This document shows positions 33,170-46,398 of a DNA stretch of 64,000 nt, one piece after another. How positions within the stretch are numbered: the stretch's first letter is position 1; every line of letters begins with the position of its first letter. The position numbers and the translations under genes are program-made. The stretch comes from Diphasiastrum complanatum (lineage: Eukaryota > Streptophyta > Lycopodiopsida > Lycopodiales > Lycopodiaceae), in the NCBI GenBank assembly GCA_029204225.1, contig CM055099.1, forward strand, positions 46,206,646 to 46,270,645, in the 5' to 3' direction. The notes beneath the pieces are model-generated. The model saw nothing but the letters and a program-made list of their open reading frames with translations, had not been told where the DNA came from and made no database searches.

Positions 33170-36100
33170 GTTAGAAATCAGCTTGTGTTATGATTCATTA
33201 GTATAAGCTCTAAATGTGATGATGTAATTAGTGTACAGTTTATTTGGTTTACTGTATATGGTTGTGATCGGGACGTGACCCGTTAGGATATATTGATTGG
33301 GCACTGATCCCGTAGACGGCTACTTGGGTTAGCCGGGTAGCCACACATAGGAAGAATTAGCCTGTACAGAGTTATTTACAGTACTTGCTATAATTGGGGG
33401 CATGTCCCAAGTTTGTCAGTCGAATTTGGCCATATTGGGCCCGACCTTAGTTTGACAGGTGGTAGGCCAATTTTAGGACACCTACCTTTTCATGCAGTTT
33501 GTGAATACTCTATATGTACAGTGTTTCTTTGTAATCTATTAACTTTTGTTGTGCCATCTTTGAGAGCTTGTGAGGAGTGGCTATGGTGAATGTGTGATGT
33601 GATCTGCATACTGCACTAGATCCTAACAGAATCTCAACATGGTATCAAAGCATCAGGGTGTTGCAGGTATGCATGATCCGGTGGAGCTATGGGATATCGT
33701 CTTTCACCAGGAGAAATAGCACTCAAAAAGTCTCAGGAGATAGGACTCCATACGGGGTATCGGTAGTCCAGATGGCAAGAGACAGCAAGGTTCCTTTGAT
33801 CGGAGCTTCGGGGAAGATCAAAATGATCGTCGTAGGTGAATTATGGGGAGAATTCACAGAGAATCTTGCAGTTCGGTGGTTTTGGGGAAATCATCGGTGT
33901 TGGCTACGTTATTCACTATGTGGACAGCCGTTTGGCGCAACGGGGCTTGCATGGCGATGCAAAGAGCAGTGACAAAGAGCCATAACAATTTACAGGAAGC
34001 AAATTGGTTGAAAACGGAGGAAATTTGGAAAATTTCCAGTTTTGATGTTGACGGATTTTTTGGGATAATCAGCTTGTTTGCAATCAATACCGCATCAATT
34101 GGAGAATTGTAAATTGGATCAGATCACTAGAGGTAGGACGACCTCAGTGGTGTAGGAAGCTGCAAGAAGAACCACTGAAAAATGTGGAAAAATGCCCATG
34201 AAGTCTCTTTCCTTGCTCAGCTAGGGTTTACAAGCTGAAAAGCAATGATCTTTCTCTCCAGATGGGCAATTCCGAAGCTGTGAAGAGCTAGATAAGGCAC
34301 CCTAGTAAGGAGAATTAGCCTACAAGAAGCCGTGGGCGGCCGTGGAGCGTTGGAGGAGATGGAGTGATCAACAGGGCGGCCATTGCTGGAAATCAACATG
34401 AAGAAGAGTGGAGAAGGGGCCGTGGAAACTTGCGGATCAGGTCGTGTGGCCAACACAAATGGCTTGCTAGTGCTTCAAAGGTGTTAGCGCTTGGAGGAAG
34501 GTAAGTTGGCGTGTGAGATGGAGTGTGGCCATTGGATCAAAATCAACCATTGGATGGGCTTGAAAGGGGCCCGTGAAGGGTGAAGGATAAAAGTGGCTTT
34601 CCCTTCATTGAAAATTTTCATGTTGAAGTGCATGAAGGGAACCAAAGTCCAAGTTGGACCTTACTTCATTAAAATTTTTCAACATGAAGATACAGCTCAT
34701 TTTTGCAAGGCATAATGGTTTTGGAGCTAACTATAGCCAGAAGGCACCTTTTTTGGCCATCCTTGGGCCAAAATGACCCCTGAAACTGGCTGTTTAGAGC
34801 CAGCAGACAGAGCGACATTACAGAGCAGGAAAAAACGTATTTCGGGGTGTTTTTGTCACCATTTTATCGAGCGGAGTGTGGGTGACCTAGTGATGGGCTA
34901 CATTTGCCATTTGGGTACCGTAAGGCCAAATTTGAGACAATTTTTGGCTGGTGAAACTTGCTACAGGGTGGTACAATGAGGCATTATCGCTTCAAAATCA
35001 TTATTACTTACTCCTGACAGTGTAACAGGGTGTTTGGAAGTGGTAAATGCAGTATGGGGGAGAATGGTAGCGGAATTGTGTGGAGAAAGCTAGTTTTGGC
35101 GACGGAAGTGCAGTTTGGCGACGTAGTCACTCATCATTGGCGACAATTTTGAGAGGGCAAGCAATCACAGGTGAGAGGTAGGCATGGTATGCCAATTACA
35201 GGTGAAAAATTCTTGTGATCAGGTTCAACTCTTGGAGTTAGAACCGACCAACGTCAAGTGGCGTTTTGGGGGAATAATCTCACAGGTATGATCGGCAGTG
35301 GCATTGTCGAGTCAGGTGATAGCTGCATTGACACACGTATTTGTAGCTTGGAAATTTCTCGTTCGGAGGGAAATATGGGCTAGCTTGGAGGTACACACAT
35401 TTTGGCGGTCACAGGTGATCGAAGTATGAGGTGATGCCAATTGGAAGCCATTGGGCAAGATAGCGGACTTGCATTGGATGAGCTGTGTGTGAGACACACA
35501 TAGGATGAAGAATGGGTCAATAATCACACTTTGGATGCTCTTGACGAGTGGTGAGCGTGATGATTTTGCAGTTTTGTAGTCGGTAAGTCAATTTTGATCA
35601 AGTCATTTTAGCTGTGGAGCAGTGTATCAGGTTTGTCATCGAAGAAATACACTTCAACTGCCAGTTTGGATAAGTCAAGTCAATTTGCCATATCAGTATT
35701 GCATCATGGATGCAGATTTCAGTGATGACAGAGTGCAGATCGTTTGGTTTGGGCCATGGAAGGTCTCACAGGTTCACTTGGAGGGATATTGGCATGCACA
35801 ATCATATGAGGGACTTGATGGTGGCTTTGGAGTTCACATCTCAATGTATTCTCAGGGAGTGGTTTGGAACCATTCACAAGAGCAACTAGGAGCTAGCTTG
35901 GGGGAATACAGGTGGGCACTACAGGTAGATGCTTAGATCTTTGTGATCGGGGATGGCATTGGAATACCTGGTAGGGATAGCACTGTAGGATGACATGGGA
36001 TGATCATCATGGGGTAGCTATTTCATATTGGACTTGAGTCATTTGATGGACAGGTCTTACAGGTGGGATTCATGACGAAATCAGGAAGCTGCAAACGCAT

Positions 36101-38729
36101 GGACAAAGTGTGAAGCTTTGGGAGCCAGCTCTAGGATGGAGAGCTGATGGAGATTGCACAGGGTGTGATCGAAGGGCAAACACTATGATGGGTGTCTTGC
36201 TAGCGATCTACTAGAGGAGACACTGATGGTGAAGACTTCATGGTGTGCTCATTTGGGAGTACATGATGGCATTACAACAGGGGGGCACTTTTGGACATTG
36301 GCATCGATGGGGAGACATCTACCATGATGGGTGTGGATAAGCTATCTATAGCTTTCATACATTTGGCTGTATTTGTAGGAGTCTAGGCTTGGCACAAGTG
36401 TTGGAATTTCCATGGTGCAGATTCTCAAGTGGTGAGATCAGGGATAAGCCTAGAGGAAGTCACTCAAAGACAAATACCTCAGTAGGATCAGGGAGACAGC
36501 AGCCTCGGGATCCCATGAGCGGCGACTCAGGGATATGCTTGCATTGGCATGGTGTCGGGTGGCACATAGCCAGGGAGAGCGAGCAGATGCTAGGAGCCAG
36601 GTGGAGCAGGTGATGCATGTCTAGCAGGATGGTGACAAGGATCGGAGACATCATGTGGGCATAGTATGTGGATGACGAGTCCATTGGGGTGTCACTCAGG
36701 GAGATGCTACAGTTGCTCATGTATGATATGTCATTTGATGTATGGACGATGTTCTTCAGCTGATGCATCATGTGATGACCTAGGGATGGGTCATGCCTAC
36801 TTGGAGGTAGGTGGCATGGAGTGTACCTGGGGTGGTACATATTCTGAGGGCATGGAGTGCATTACGACATGATGTGGATCCAGCATGCCCATGGTTATGA
36901 GCCGACAGGGATGGAGATGGTTGCTCAGGGAGTGATAGTTGATACTTTGGCGAGTAATCAGGTGAGCTGCATGGTCATATGCACGGTAGTCTCCAGGTTG
37001 GCATCACATGTTGTTTCTATCCATCATTATTTGGTAAGCAGGATGCAGTTCCTGGTTAGATCCAGCTGGAGTCTAGTTGCACGATAGGTGGACAAATTCT
37101 TGGGGAGCTATTAGCAGGTAATGGATACTTGGTGATCAGATGGTACATGGTATAGGGTTCTGGAGCTATCCTACCTGATATGCTATGGATCGTGGGTGAG
37201 TTGTTCATCACGATAGTGGATCTACTTTGTATTTGCTTTGTCTTTGGCAATGGATGTGTTGGTAAGATAGGCTCCTTGGAGGGAGGCCTATGTACTGGTC
37301 AAATCAGAGTTGGCAACGTGAAGCATGGGAAGTTGATCCTACATGGGATGTAGGAGAGGCAGACTATCATCAGTATCTCTGGGAGATAGGCGAACTACTC
37401 AGATATAGCCTATGGTGAGGTTTGTGTACATTCATTCATTGAGTCCTTGGTAGACTCTTGTGCTTGGAGCATGGAGAATGGATGGGGATCAGCTTTCAGG
37501 ACTTATTGAACAGTTGGATATGCTTGGACGTGAGGGCATCTTGGTTACAGGTGCGGGCCATGGTTGGAGACATGATTTGGAGATTAGTGGTATAGCAGTA
37601 GATCTACATGTGGCATAGATGTTGGTACGATAGGATACCGAAGTTTGGGCAGGCCTTGGTCATGTATTTGACGCGTTATCATTCGTGTTGGTTTGCATGA
37701 GTGTGTGTGGGCTTGCATGTTACCTTGTTACGGGAGTCAAGATCTGAGTCGGAGTCGTATGTGGTTGTGCATTTGCTTCAGGAAAACAAAGTAGTCATTT
37801 TATGCTCTTTGACTTGTCATTATGTCTACTAGCTGTCTATCCGGTGAGGGTATAGTCTTATGGTGGCAGTAAGATTTCCTCAGGTTGAGCCTCAATCGCT
37901 CATTTATGTCAGCTTTACAGGTTTGTGCTTGTAAGTGCCTGATAGGATGTCAGGCTAGCTAGATGGAGGATGTAAGTCTCATAGTGGCAGTGGGATTTTC
38001 TCAGTTTGAGCCATGTCGCTCATGTGGTCCACTTGTGTTCAAGTTGGATTGGGGTCAGTTGGTCGAGAGTCTGGTAGACTCTCTGTATGAGCATTGTGGT
38101 TGCATGATACTTTGTGAGTCAAACCTGGTGGTTTGTTGGTGTGCTTGAGTGTGAGTCAAGTACAGAGTAGCATGGACATGCATAACATCTTTTGGACACT
38201 CCAGACATTGCTACAAATCATTGGTTTTCACTCTTATCACATTTGAGCTTAAGGGAGAGAGTTAGAAATTAGTTTTGATCTGATTCATTATTATAAGCTT
38301 CAAATGTGATACTGTAATGAATGTACAGTTAGTCAGTTTCCTGTTTTCAGTAGTGATCGGGACGTGACCCACTATTGTTATATCAGCGGGCATTGATCTC
38401 GTAGCCGGCTACTTGGGTTAGCCGAGTAGCCACACATAGGAAGAATTAGCTTGTACAGAGTTATTTACAGTACTTGCTATACTTGGGGGCATGTCCCAAG
38501 TTTGTTGGTCGAATTTGGCCATATTGGGCCCGACCTTAGTTTGATAGGTGGTAGGCCAGTTTAGTGACACCTGTTGAGCCCATGCAGTTTGGGGCTTTGC
38601 TATATGTACAATGTTTCTTTATAATAGACTTAACTTTTGTTGTGCCATCTTTGAGAGCTTGTGAGGAGTGGCTATTGTGATTGTGTGATGTGATCTGCAT
38701 ACTGCACTAGATTCTATCGGAATTCAACA
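33170..38729 (+). mobile_element. Non-coding LTR retrotransposon (LARD type), complete
   Basis: Direct LTRs at 33170-33639 and 38261-38729 share long identical stretches, for example 'gggcatgtcccaag', 'gccatattgggcccgacc' and 'gagcttgtgaggagtggct'. The left LTR ends TCAACA and is followed at once by TGGTATCAAAGC (33640-33651), an initiator-Met-tRNA primer site. The right LTR is preceded by the purine tract AAGGGAGAGA (38251-38260). The 4.6-kb interior contains no gag, protease, integrase or RT motif in any frame; the longest frames are about 100 codons. That is the layout of a large retrotransposon derivative, which needs enzymes of an autonomous partner. No clear target duplication was seen. 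Confidence 0.85.
33640..33651 (+). promoter_or_regulatory. Primer-binding site for initiator Met-tRNA (LARD element)
   Basis: TGGTATCAAAGC begins at the first base after the left LTR. Confidence 0.9.
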
Positions 38730-41150
38730 TGATATTATATTGCACATGTCTAGTTTTCAAGCCCGAGCCAATTGCAAGGCATTACCTAGTGATTGGTTTT
38801 AAATTCTTTTCAATAGTGTGTACATTGTTGACAAGCGCCACATGTGTAGCTTGAGCTTCCAAGTTGAAAGCCTTGCGCCATCACACATTTGAGAGAGTCT
38901 TGTTTGCAAGGAAATATATACAACTTTTCGATATACAAGAAAAATTTATGGGATAAAGTGAGCCAAGCTACTCTAGGTTGTGTGCTTGGCCTTCATTTTT
39001 TATTGCGACCTGCTATGCAGGTTGCAACCAGGTCGCAATACGTGTGGCAAAAGATGTATGGTGGCTTACAACTACCTCTCGTACCGTACTTCTAAGGAAC
39101 ATGGCTGTAGGTTTCACTTGGCATATCCACTTGAACAAAAGCTTTTGAGCTCTAACAACCTCGAGACTGATGGAGCTTAATGCCATTGTGTTATTTATTT
39201 TTTGTAGGCGCACCACAGAAGGAGTCCATCTATGAATCTACAAATTAGAAGTGTCCACATGTTTACAAGGGCTAAGCCAATACAAAAATCATTTAAGGGA
39301 TTTTTCAAGCCAATATATTTATATAAAATTCACAAAATTTTGAGCAAGCTCTTAATATATTCCACTAGCTCATTATGTATTCCACTTTACACATCACAAT
39401 TCACAACCTGGGCTTCTAGCTTAGGTGTATCCTTGACATCACACTCAAAGGCTTTATCCAACTCGCATTCAATGGGCAAGGGGCCATGGCATCATATATT
39501 TTATGCCCACCCATTTGGAAGTTAGTTTGAGTGTCATAAGAGCATGTCGTAATGGACACAAAGAGCAATTCCATCATCCATCTATCCAAATGTTCAGTCC
39601 TTGTGAAACAGATGACAAGTTTGCTCAATGAAGAATAGCTTTAGAGGGCCCTGCTATCCACCGTCTCAAATTTCAATGCCCTCTGATCTAAAATAGTTAA
39701 CCGGTCTCGGTGCATGTTTCATGTCCATGTGGATGTGCTCTAACTACCACTCGGAGTAATCTAGATGATCGATAGTGAAAATGGGAAGAGCTCAGTCTTC
39801 ATGAAAGAGCTCATTTTTCATGACACCGGGAAAGGTGCAAGTTAGATGATCTATAGTGAAAATGGGAATAGCTCATTCTTCATCACACTCTTGACACTAG
39901 GAAAAGATGGAGTGAGGGTCCCACACTCATCCAACAATCCAAATGTCTTTGAAATAGTTTGGCATAATTCATGATTTTGGATGAAGCCATTGGAAACAAA
40001 TCCAATGATTGTGAAAATGTGGCAAAATCATAGGTAACACTTGGGAATATTCTACATGGTTAATCGTGAAGATGTTCATAAAATGTGGGCGTTAATTGAA
40101 AAACCTAACGCGGCGGGCTTCAAAATCATCATCGCGTGCTTGGCAGGCTCCAAGTCTCGAGACATACTCTGTACACATATACCTAACAATATTTTTTCTT
40201 CTTCTTCAGAAAATGCGACAGACGGGCACCTAAATCAGTGGACCGTGGCACTGTGGCAGCAGCTGAGGCTGCTGAGCTGAGCACCTTGGCTTGGGCATCG
40301 CATGGCAGTGGTAAATTGGTAATGGATGATGATATGAGCATTCATTCATTCGTGATTCATCATTGCATGTGCGTTGTAAATGGAAGACAAACGTGGCTGC
40401 ATTTATTGAGCGCTTTAATGGATGCATGTACGGTAACTCGTTCTAAGCCACACCAATGACACCATGCTCATTGCTTATAACTTATATACTAAAATATATA
40501 TATACATATATAGTATATGCTGTATCACATATGTATCAAAGAATAAAATAGAGCGCATTGTGATGATTCTATTGTATTTGTATTCATAGTCATTAATGCA
40601 GGCGTATGCCCTCCCTTCAGACGCTGTCCTTGATTGAAATTTGATTCCCCTTCTCTCAGCCTTCTAAGAATTTTCTTTAGTCCATCAGACGTGCGTTTTG
40701 AATCCCTCCCAACTTTTAGGCAATTTCTTTACTTTGCTCTAGTTAATGAGTGCACTCCATGCAGGGCTGTCATATCTCATTTATCTATTGTTGATAAAGC
40801 CCCACACCTTTATCAATGTCCTTTTTTTCTTTCTTTCTTTCTTTAGAAGAAATATGACCTTAGATTATAAGCTTTTTAGCATTGACACTTCATTATATTT
40901 CATTTGAGATGTCACCCTATTATTTGCTCAAAGCAAGGAATTGGAGTCATTGGGCACAACACTATTTGGGGCAATACATGGAAGCAGACCATAAAGGAAG
41001 CAAAACCTTAAGATGTTCTTTACTATGGGCATTTTTTGTCTTATAATACATGGTTTTACTTTTGGCATCCTAAGGAAGTTGGCGACGTAAGCCCAACCAT
41101 ACTATTATAAGAACCCTTTGAATAGTTGACTATATTCAGCTTCGGGAAAG
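38730..41150. other. AT-rich intergenic DNA
   Basis: Short frames only, none with a recognisable domain. It holds a small AT-rich patch near 40490-40515 and a TTTC run near 40828-40844. Confidence 0.4.
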
Positions 41151-41154
41151 CAAA

Positions 41155-41400
41155 CTAATTGCATGCTTGATTGTGAACATGCCAATTATAATAATCACAT
41201 ATAATAATCACATATGTGAATATGAGACTTGAAAGTTGATGCATACTTAATTCACAACGTCCTAGTTTTTTCTTTTTCTTGTATTGTTTTCTTTTGCATG
41301 ATGTCCACAAAATGTCTTTCATGCGTTGGACAAATAAACTATCTACTTTTTAAAAATGCATGTTGAAGATTACGTGATTGATGGTTCGTGACAATTATCT
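41155..41400 (+). repeat. Dispersed repeat, copy 1 (see 58114-58430)
   Basis: Shares 'attgcatgcttgattgtgaacatgc', 'aatcacatatgtga', 'gagacttgaaagttgatgcat' and 'gtgattgatggtt' in the same order and orientation with 58114-58430. An unclassified non-coding repeat. Confidence 0.75.
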
Positions 41401-41409
41401 AAAACTGCA

Positions 41410-41590
41410 AATATTGAAAAGCGAATATTTTGAATATTGATCGTCATTATTGTGAACACTGATCGTGAATATTCTTGAATAATGATCATAATTATTGTGA
41501 ATATTCATGAATATTGATCGTGATTATTGTGAATACTAAAATATTCTGAATACTGATCATGACTATTGTGAATATACATGAATCCTAGCC
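41410..41590. repeat. Degenerate tandem array of GAATATTGATCGTGATTATTGT-like units
   Basis: About six imperfect copies of 'gaata(t/c)tgatc(g/a)tgattattgtgaa' follow one another. They are AT-rich and carry frequent GATC. Confidence 0.8.
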
Positions 41591-43740
41591 AACGTCACAT
41601 TTTCAAAATGGACATATTTCGTAAATGAAATGTTAAATCCATTGTGAAAAACTATCATAAAATGAAAATCACCTATTTATCAACAAAATCATAGCAACCA
41701 ATTGCAAAAGTAAAGAATCATCCGCATGCTCGTGTTCATATGATTTTCACGACGACTGGTGCAAACTACCAAGCTATATACTTATCCTATAGCCTTCGTT
41801 GACCTCGAAGATCAGCAACAATTTTCTGTTTTATCTGATTATGGGTGTTAGATTAAAAAGTAGAGTTGAGGAAGAGTCTTTTCTAGGACAATTTTATTTG
41901 ATTAATTGGGCTGTCTTGAATACAACGAAATAATAATCATCAAAAAATCTCATCATGTGAATGCAATAATAAGCTGGTATTTAGCAATTTTAGATTTACT
42001 AGTCCAAACTCATCTTATAAAAGACAAAAAAACTGTTCTTATATGTGTCATGAAAGCCTTGCCATAACGCTGAAATTGTTGGATTAACCAAAACAAAATA
42101 TCCATAGAACATTTGCTTTTAAAAATTAATAACCATCAGAATTTTACCAAGCTATTCTTCTAGATTCTTTTGATCTTCACAAAAAGTAAAAATACGACTA
42201 AGGCTAAGAAAAGCCTATTGTTCGCTAATCAATTCTAAAAGTGAAGTTGCTACTACCTAGAAATAGCATTATCCTTCACATATCAAGTACAAATTTTACG
42301 CAACAACCTCTACTTTCACCAAAAAAACAAAGAAAATAATATACAGCTAATCAGAAATCATATGTTTTAAAGAGTGTATGTTCTAACTTCTAATACTAAA
42401 GTTGAAAGGTAAGGGCTTGCAGTGAATACAAACGCCCACATCATCCTCTCCTTTGAAAGAGGACAGGCAATCAGTAGAGTCAGCAATTACCAATTTGACT
42501 AACCAGCCTTTGTATAAATATTGATCACAAAGGTGAAGGCTAATAACCCAAGAAACGTTCAGAGAAAAATCTGCTCATACAATGCTCATGGCAACTAAAT
42601 TTAAATAGAAAATTTGTCTTTCAGCAGTTGCTATTGAAGTTTAAAAGCTATGCAGAAGCTCACGTAAGGAGAGGCAAGAGCCTGCAAAAGCAGCAACGTT
42701 TCAGTTTGTCATTTTTCAGTAGAGATCTACGGTATAAATCTATTCCAACAGAAAGCTAGGGAATCATTAGGAGAGGTGAGCTAGGGTTCTTCCCTCTGTC
42801 AAACGGTACATCAGAAAAGGAGAAGATTTTGAATGCTTGCTAAGAGCCTACCAACAAATAGATGCAATAAGTACAGTCATAATCATTCCATATCACAGAT
42901 GCAAATTCGATCACAGAACTCTTTTGGAACAAGCTCCTAAGTGTTAAGCATGAAACTGATATCTGAATGTCAATCATCCTCCAGTTGAATGGGCTCAATT
43001 CCTCAAGACTAAGCAGAACCTATAATGGAAAATGCACAGCCTCTGGAACAAAATCATTATCCTGCAAGTAAAGTGATTGTTCAACACAGAGGCAAATACG
43101 TAGCCAGATATACATTCTTATCCAGACTTGCAAGGAAACATGGAAAATAAAGCAAGAAGTAAAGAGAAATGGCAATTCCTTTCTGAACTGCTATCTCCCA
43201 TTATCAAGATCCACAACACAAATCAAATAATCTGTTGACAATATCTGCTTGCAACTGTAAAGTGACCAGACTTTCTTCTAGGATTACAAAACATCTGTAT
43301 AGATAATTGGAAGAAATCTAAAAGGTTTAAGCTGGCCGTCTTTACGTTGGTTCATATGAACTTCATTAGAGATAATCCTGTCAGAAAAACAAAAATCAAA
43401 ACAAGTACAGGAATAGGACTTTTAAGGGAAAAAGTAGGGGCTCTCCATGTGTTATTTTTGTACATGGCCTAGATTAAGTGGTACACACACACGAACTAGA
43501 AACAACAAAACAGACCATCTTTGATTGTTTCGAATGGCATGAAACAGCGGAATCTAAAGGAAACATACTTCTGTTTCCACAAATTCTTAACAAAAAAAAT
43601 GAAAAATTCTTCAGAGACCTGACATCTGAAGTGCTGCTTTCGTGTCTCATCGCACAATGTGTTCAATTGAACAGTTAAAGTAGCTGATAGAGACTTACAT
43701 TGATTGTGACAAGGGATTCATAAACGGTTTCTAATTCCTT
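41591..43740. other. 3' flank of the receptor kinase gene
   Basis: No coding frame with a recognisable domain. The part nearest 43740 should include the 3' untranslated region of the minus-strand gene. No clear polyadenylation signal stands out. Confidence 0.4.
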
Positions 43741-46398
43741 TTATATAGGAGAAGCTGGACCAATCTCAATACAGTAATGTTCGTCATCTATCTTTGCAAT
43801 AATATCCTGTGATTCACTTCCTGCAATCGAAGATCTGGAAATAGCTCTTCGCTGAGAAGAGGCTACACTAGGAAAGGTAAGCGATGCAAGTACTGGATTG
43901 TCAAGAGGAACTTCGCCATCAGAAGATATAACGCAGGAATGGCAACCCACCTCTGAACCTGATCTCCTAACAGAGCTCTTCCGAGAACCCTTACGATGAA
44001 GCCGATTGCTCCCAAGCACGACTTCAGAGGGGAGGATCAGCTGGTTTTCCGATGAAGTCCCCATTAGGAGAGCTAGATCTCTCTCAAGAGCGGTGGTGAC
44101 TTTTCCCATAGAAGGCCTCTCTTTTCCTCTCATCCGTACACATCTTGCAGCAATCTTTGCTATTTTATGTAAAGTATCCACATTGGCAGGGGCTTCCAAC
44201 CTCACATCCAGAATTGACAAAATTTTACCTTCTTTTATAAGAGGGACTGCCCATTCCACAATATTTCCTTCATCATATTGCATGTCTATTGCTTTTCGAC
44301 CACTTAAAATTTCCAGAAGGAGAACCCCAAAGCTGTATACATCACTCTTTGTCGTCAAATAGTGAAGCCTGTAATATTCCGGATCAAGGTAACCTAACGT
44401 GCCTGCTGGGAGCTCAGACAAAGGAGAGTTGCTATCTGGTGGACCCAGAAGTGACAAACCAAAATCTGCAACACGGGCGTTCCACTCATCGTCTAGAAGA
44501 ATATTTGCTGACTTTATATCTCGATGAATAACTGGTGGACAAGCATATCCATGCAGATATTCAAGACCTCTGGCTGCTTGAACAGCAATGGTGACCCTGC
44601 GGATCCAGCTAAGCCGGCCACCATATTTACCATGGAGGTGCTCATGTAGCGTTCCATTGACCATAAATTCATACACTAGAAGCCTTTCACCATTCTCTTC
44701 ACAGTAACCCAACAAGTTCAAAAGATGGGCGTGATTCAATCTAGACAGAAGATCAAGCTCATTATGAAAATCTTTAGAGTCCTTGGCATTGCATTGCTTA
44801 GCTACATTTAATGTTGCCCTTTTCACAGCAACCACCCTACCATCGCTTAGAATTCCCTTGTACACACACGAAAAGCTTCCTTTACCGATCTCACTTTCCT
44901 TCACAAACCCTCCAGTAGCTTGCTCCAATTCATCATACTTGAAGGCATATGCTGGTACAATTTTAAGCTCCTCATGTGCCCACACTTCTGCTTTTCCTTT
45001 CCTAAAGGATGATCTAAATGAGCTCTTCTTGATCACAGCATGCACCAATGTGGATGCTGATTTTTCTTTTCCTGCACACATGTCTCGTCTTGATGCGGAT
45101 CTGAACCAGACAAAAGCTACTAGCAATATTACAGCAATTACCACTACCGCAATAGACAGCTCCCCAATAATGATCGGTGCTTGAATTGAAACATGTTTCC
45201 TTTTTATGCTACATATTTGAGAGCAGTCACTGTCATTGCATTGCGAACAACTAGTGCACTCTCTATCTCCAGTCAGACTGCATGGTGCTGACATGTACAT
45301 ATCTAATGGACATCCTTGACTGCAGCTTACACAAATGTCTTGAGAGATGTTTTGACAAAGGGATGATGTGCCATTACCAAGATTATTGGAGTACCTGTAG
45401 CTTCCAGCCTTGCAGGGCTGAGGGCTGCAAAGTCCAGGAGCAACAGTAATTGGGAGAGAAGCAGGATAACCTGATCCCCAGCAAAGGGGCAGAAAACTCA
45501 ATGCAGCTATACCACAAGTGAAGTAATCTCCAGCAACTAGATATATAAATGACAGATTTTTTGGTACAGAAGTGGCTGTGGGAAGACTAAGCCCCCAGCA
45601 GACTGGTGTATGGTTGTCAACTTGCAGGCCACATTCATGAAACTTCCCTCCTACCAAAGAGGAAGAGACGACACCTTTCAAACTAATCAATCTGGAATCC
45701 AAAGCTCTCCCCCAACAGTAGATTTCTTCTGTGCTATCCCTAAGGACGCCACACACATGGTAGCCACCAGCTGAAATAGAAATAAAAGCTTTCTGTGGTG
45801 TTGTGGATATCACTTCACTGCCTGTCTCGTCACCCCAGCAGATGGGCGTGCTATTTGAGGGATAGAGGCCACAGGTGAAGAGGGATCCTGAAGAGATGGA
45901 GACAAGAGGAGCGTTTATGAAAGATCCTGTCATGTTGAAACCCCAGCAATCCACAGAGGATCCATTGCTGCCATCAGAGGTAGGATCTCTGAGAGCACAG
46001 AGATGGTTGTCACCAGCAGAAATGGATCTATAGCTCGAGTTGGTGCCTGGTAATGACGGCACTCCTTGCTGAACAAAAATATTGTTACCCCAACAATAAG
46101 GCTGGTGAGATGAGAAAGTAAGGCCACAGATAAAGCCATCACCGGCTGTTAGCCCCATGAACTCTACCCGAGGTGGAGCACCATACACTGAAGCTGCATC
46201 TGTGCCAAAACAGCTCACTACATTCGATCCATCTGCGCGCAGACCACAGAATGCCTGCCCATTACTCCCATACGAGACTGCAGCTGAGGACATGGAACCA
46301 AGGCAGCATACTTTCGATCCCAAACTCAAAAGGATGCATACGTAGCAAAAGAAACGTAACATCACTTCGTGATGGAGGTGAACGCTGGTCATGTTCAT
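43741..46398 (-). CDS. CR4: CRINKLY4-family receptor-like kinase, intact
   Basis: 885 codons in a single exon, as in Arabidopsis ACR4. CR4/ACR4 proteins are plasma-membrane Ser/Thr kinases acting in epidermal and root-initial cell fate. Residues 14-34 form a signal peptide. Residues about 40-320 hold seven crinkly repeats: CFG at 63, then CWG at 102, 151, 187, 228, 267 and 306. A TNFR-like Cys-rich segment spans about 323-396, and a membrane segment lies at about 408-431. The kinase domain (about 487-778) has the GKGSFS loop (505-510), Lys526, Glu547, HRD 625-627, DFG 645-647 and DPEYY 672-676, all intact. A Ser/Arg-rich tail follows. Met13 or Met3 could also serve as the start, but Met1 gives the full frame and the signal peptide survives either way. 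The gene looks functional. The ortholog/paralog status within the CR4 family cannot be fixed here. Confidence 0.95.
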   Translation of the reverse strand: MNMTSVHLHHEVMLRFFCYVCILLSLGSKVCCLGSMSSAAVSYGSNGQAFCGLRADGSNVVSCFGTDAASVYGAPPRVEFMGLTAGDGFICGLTFSSHQPYCWGNNIFVQQGVPSLPGTNSSYRSISAGDNHLCALRDPTSDGSNGSSVDCWGFNMTGSFINAPLVSISSGSLFTCGLYPSNSTPICWGDETGSEVISTTPQKAFISISAGGYHVCGVLRDSTEEIYCWGRALDSRLISLKGVVSSSLVGGKFHECGLQVDNHTPVCWGLSLPTATSVPKNLSFIYLVAGDYFTCGIAALSFLPLCWGSGYPASLPITVAPGLCSPQPCKAGSYRYSNNLGNGTSSLCQNISQDICVSCSQGCPLDMYMSAPCSLTGDRECTSCSQCNDSDCSQICSIKRKHVSIQAPIIIGELSIAVVVIAVILLVAFVWFRSASRRDMCAGKEKSASTLVHAVIKKSSFRSSFRKGKAEVWAHEELKIVPAYAFKYDELEQATGGFVKESEIGKGSFSCVYKGILSDGRVVAVKRATLNVAKQCNAKDSKDFHNELDLLSRLNHAHLLNLLGYCEENGERLLVYEFMVNGTLHEHLHGKYGGRLSWIRRVTIAVQAARGLEYLHGYACPPVIHRDIKSANILLDDEWNARVADFGLSLLGPPDSNSPLSELPAGTLGYLDPEYYRLHYLTTKSDVYSFGVLLLEILSGRKAIDMQYDEGNIVEWAVPLIKEGKILSILDVRLEAPANVDTLHKIAKIAARCVRMRGKERPSMGKVTTALERDLALLMGTSSENQLILPSEVVLGSNRLHRKGSRKSSVRRSGSEVGCHSCVISSDGEVPLDNPVLASLTFPSVASSQRRAISRSSIAGSESQDIIAKIDDEHYCIEIGPASPI

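Noticed and set aside
35622-36840. Frames of about 100-126 codons inside the non-coding LTR element.
   Set aside because: No retroviral or other motif on either strand; length is expected by chance in DNA of this composition.
45930-46142. Short frames antisense to or out of frame with the receptor kinase gene.
   Set aside because: Shadows of the real coding frame.
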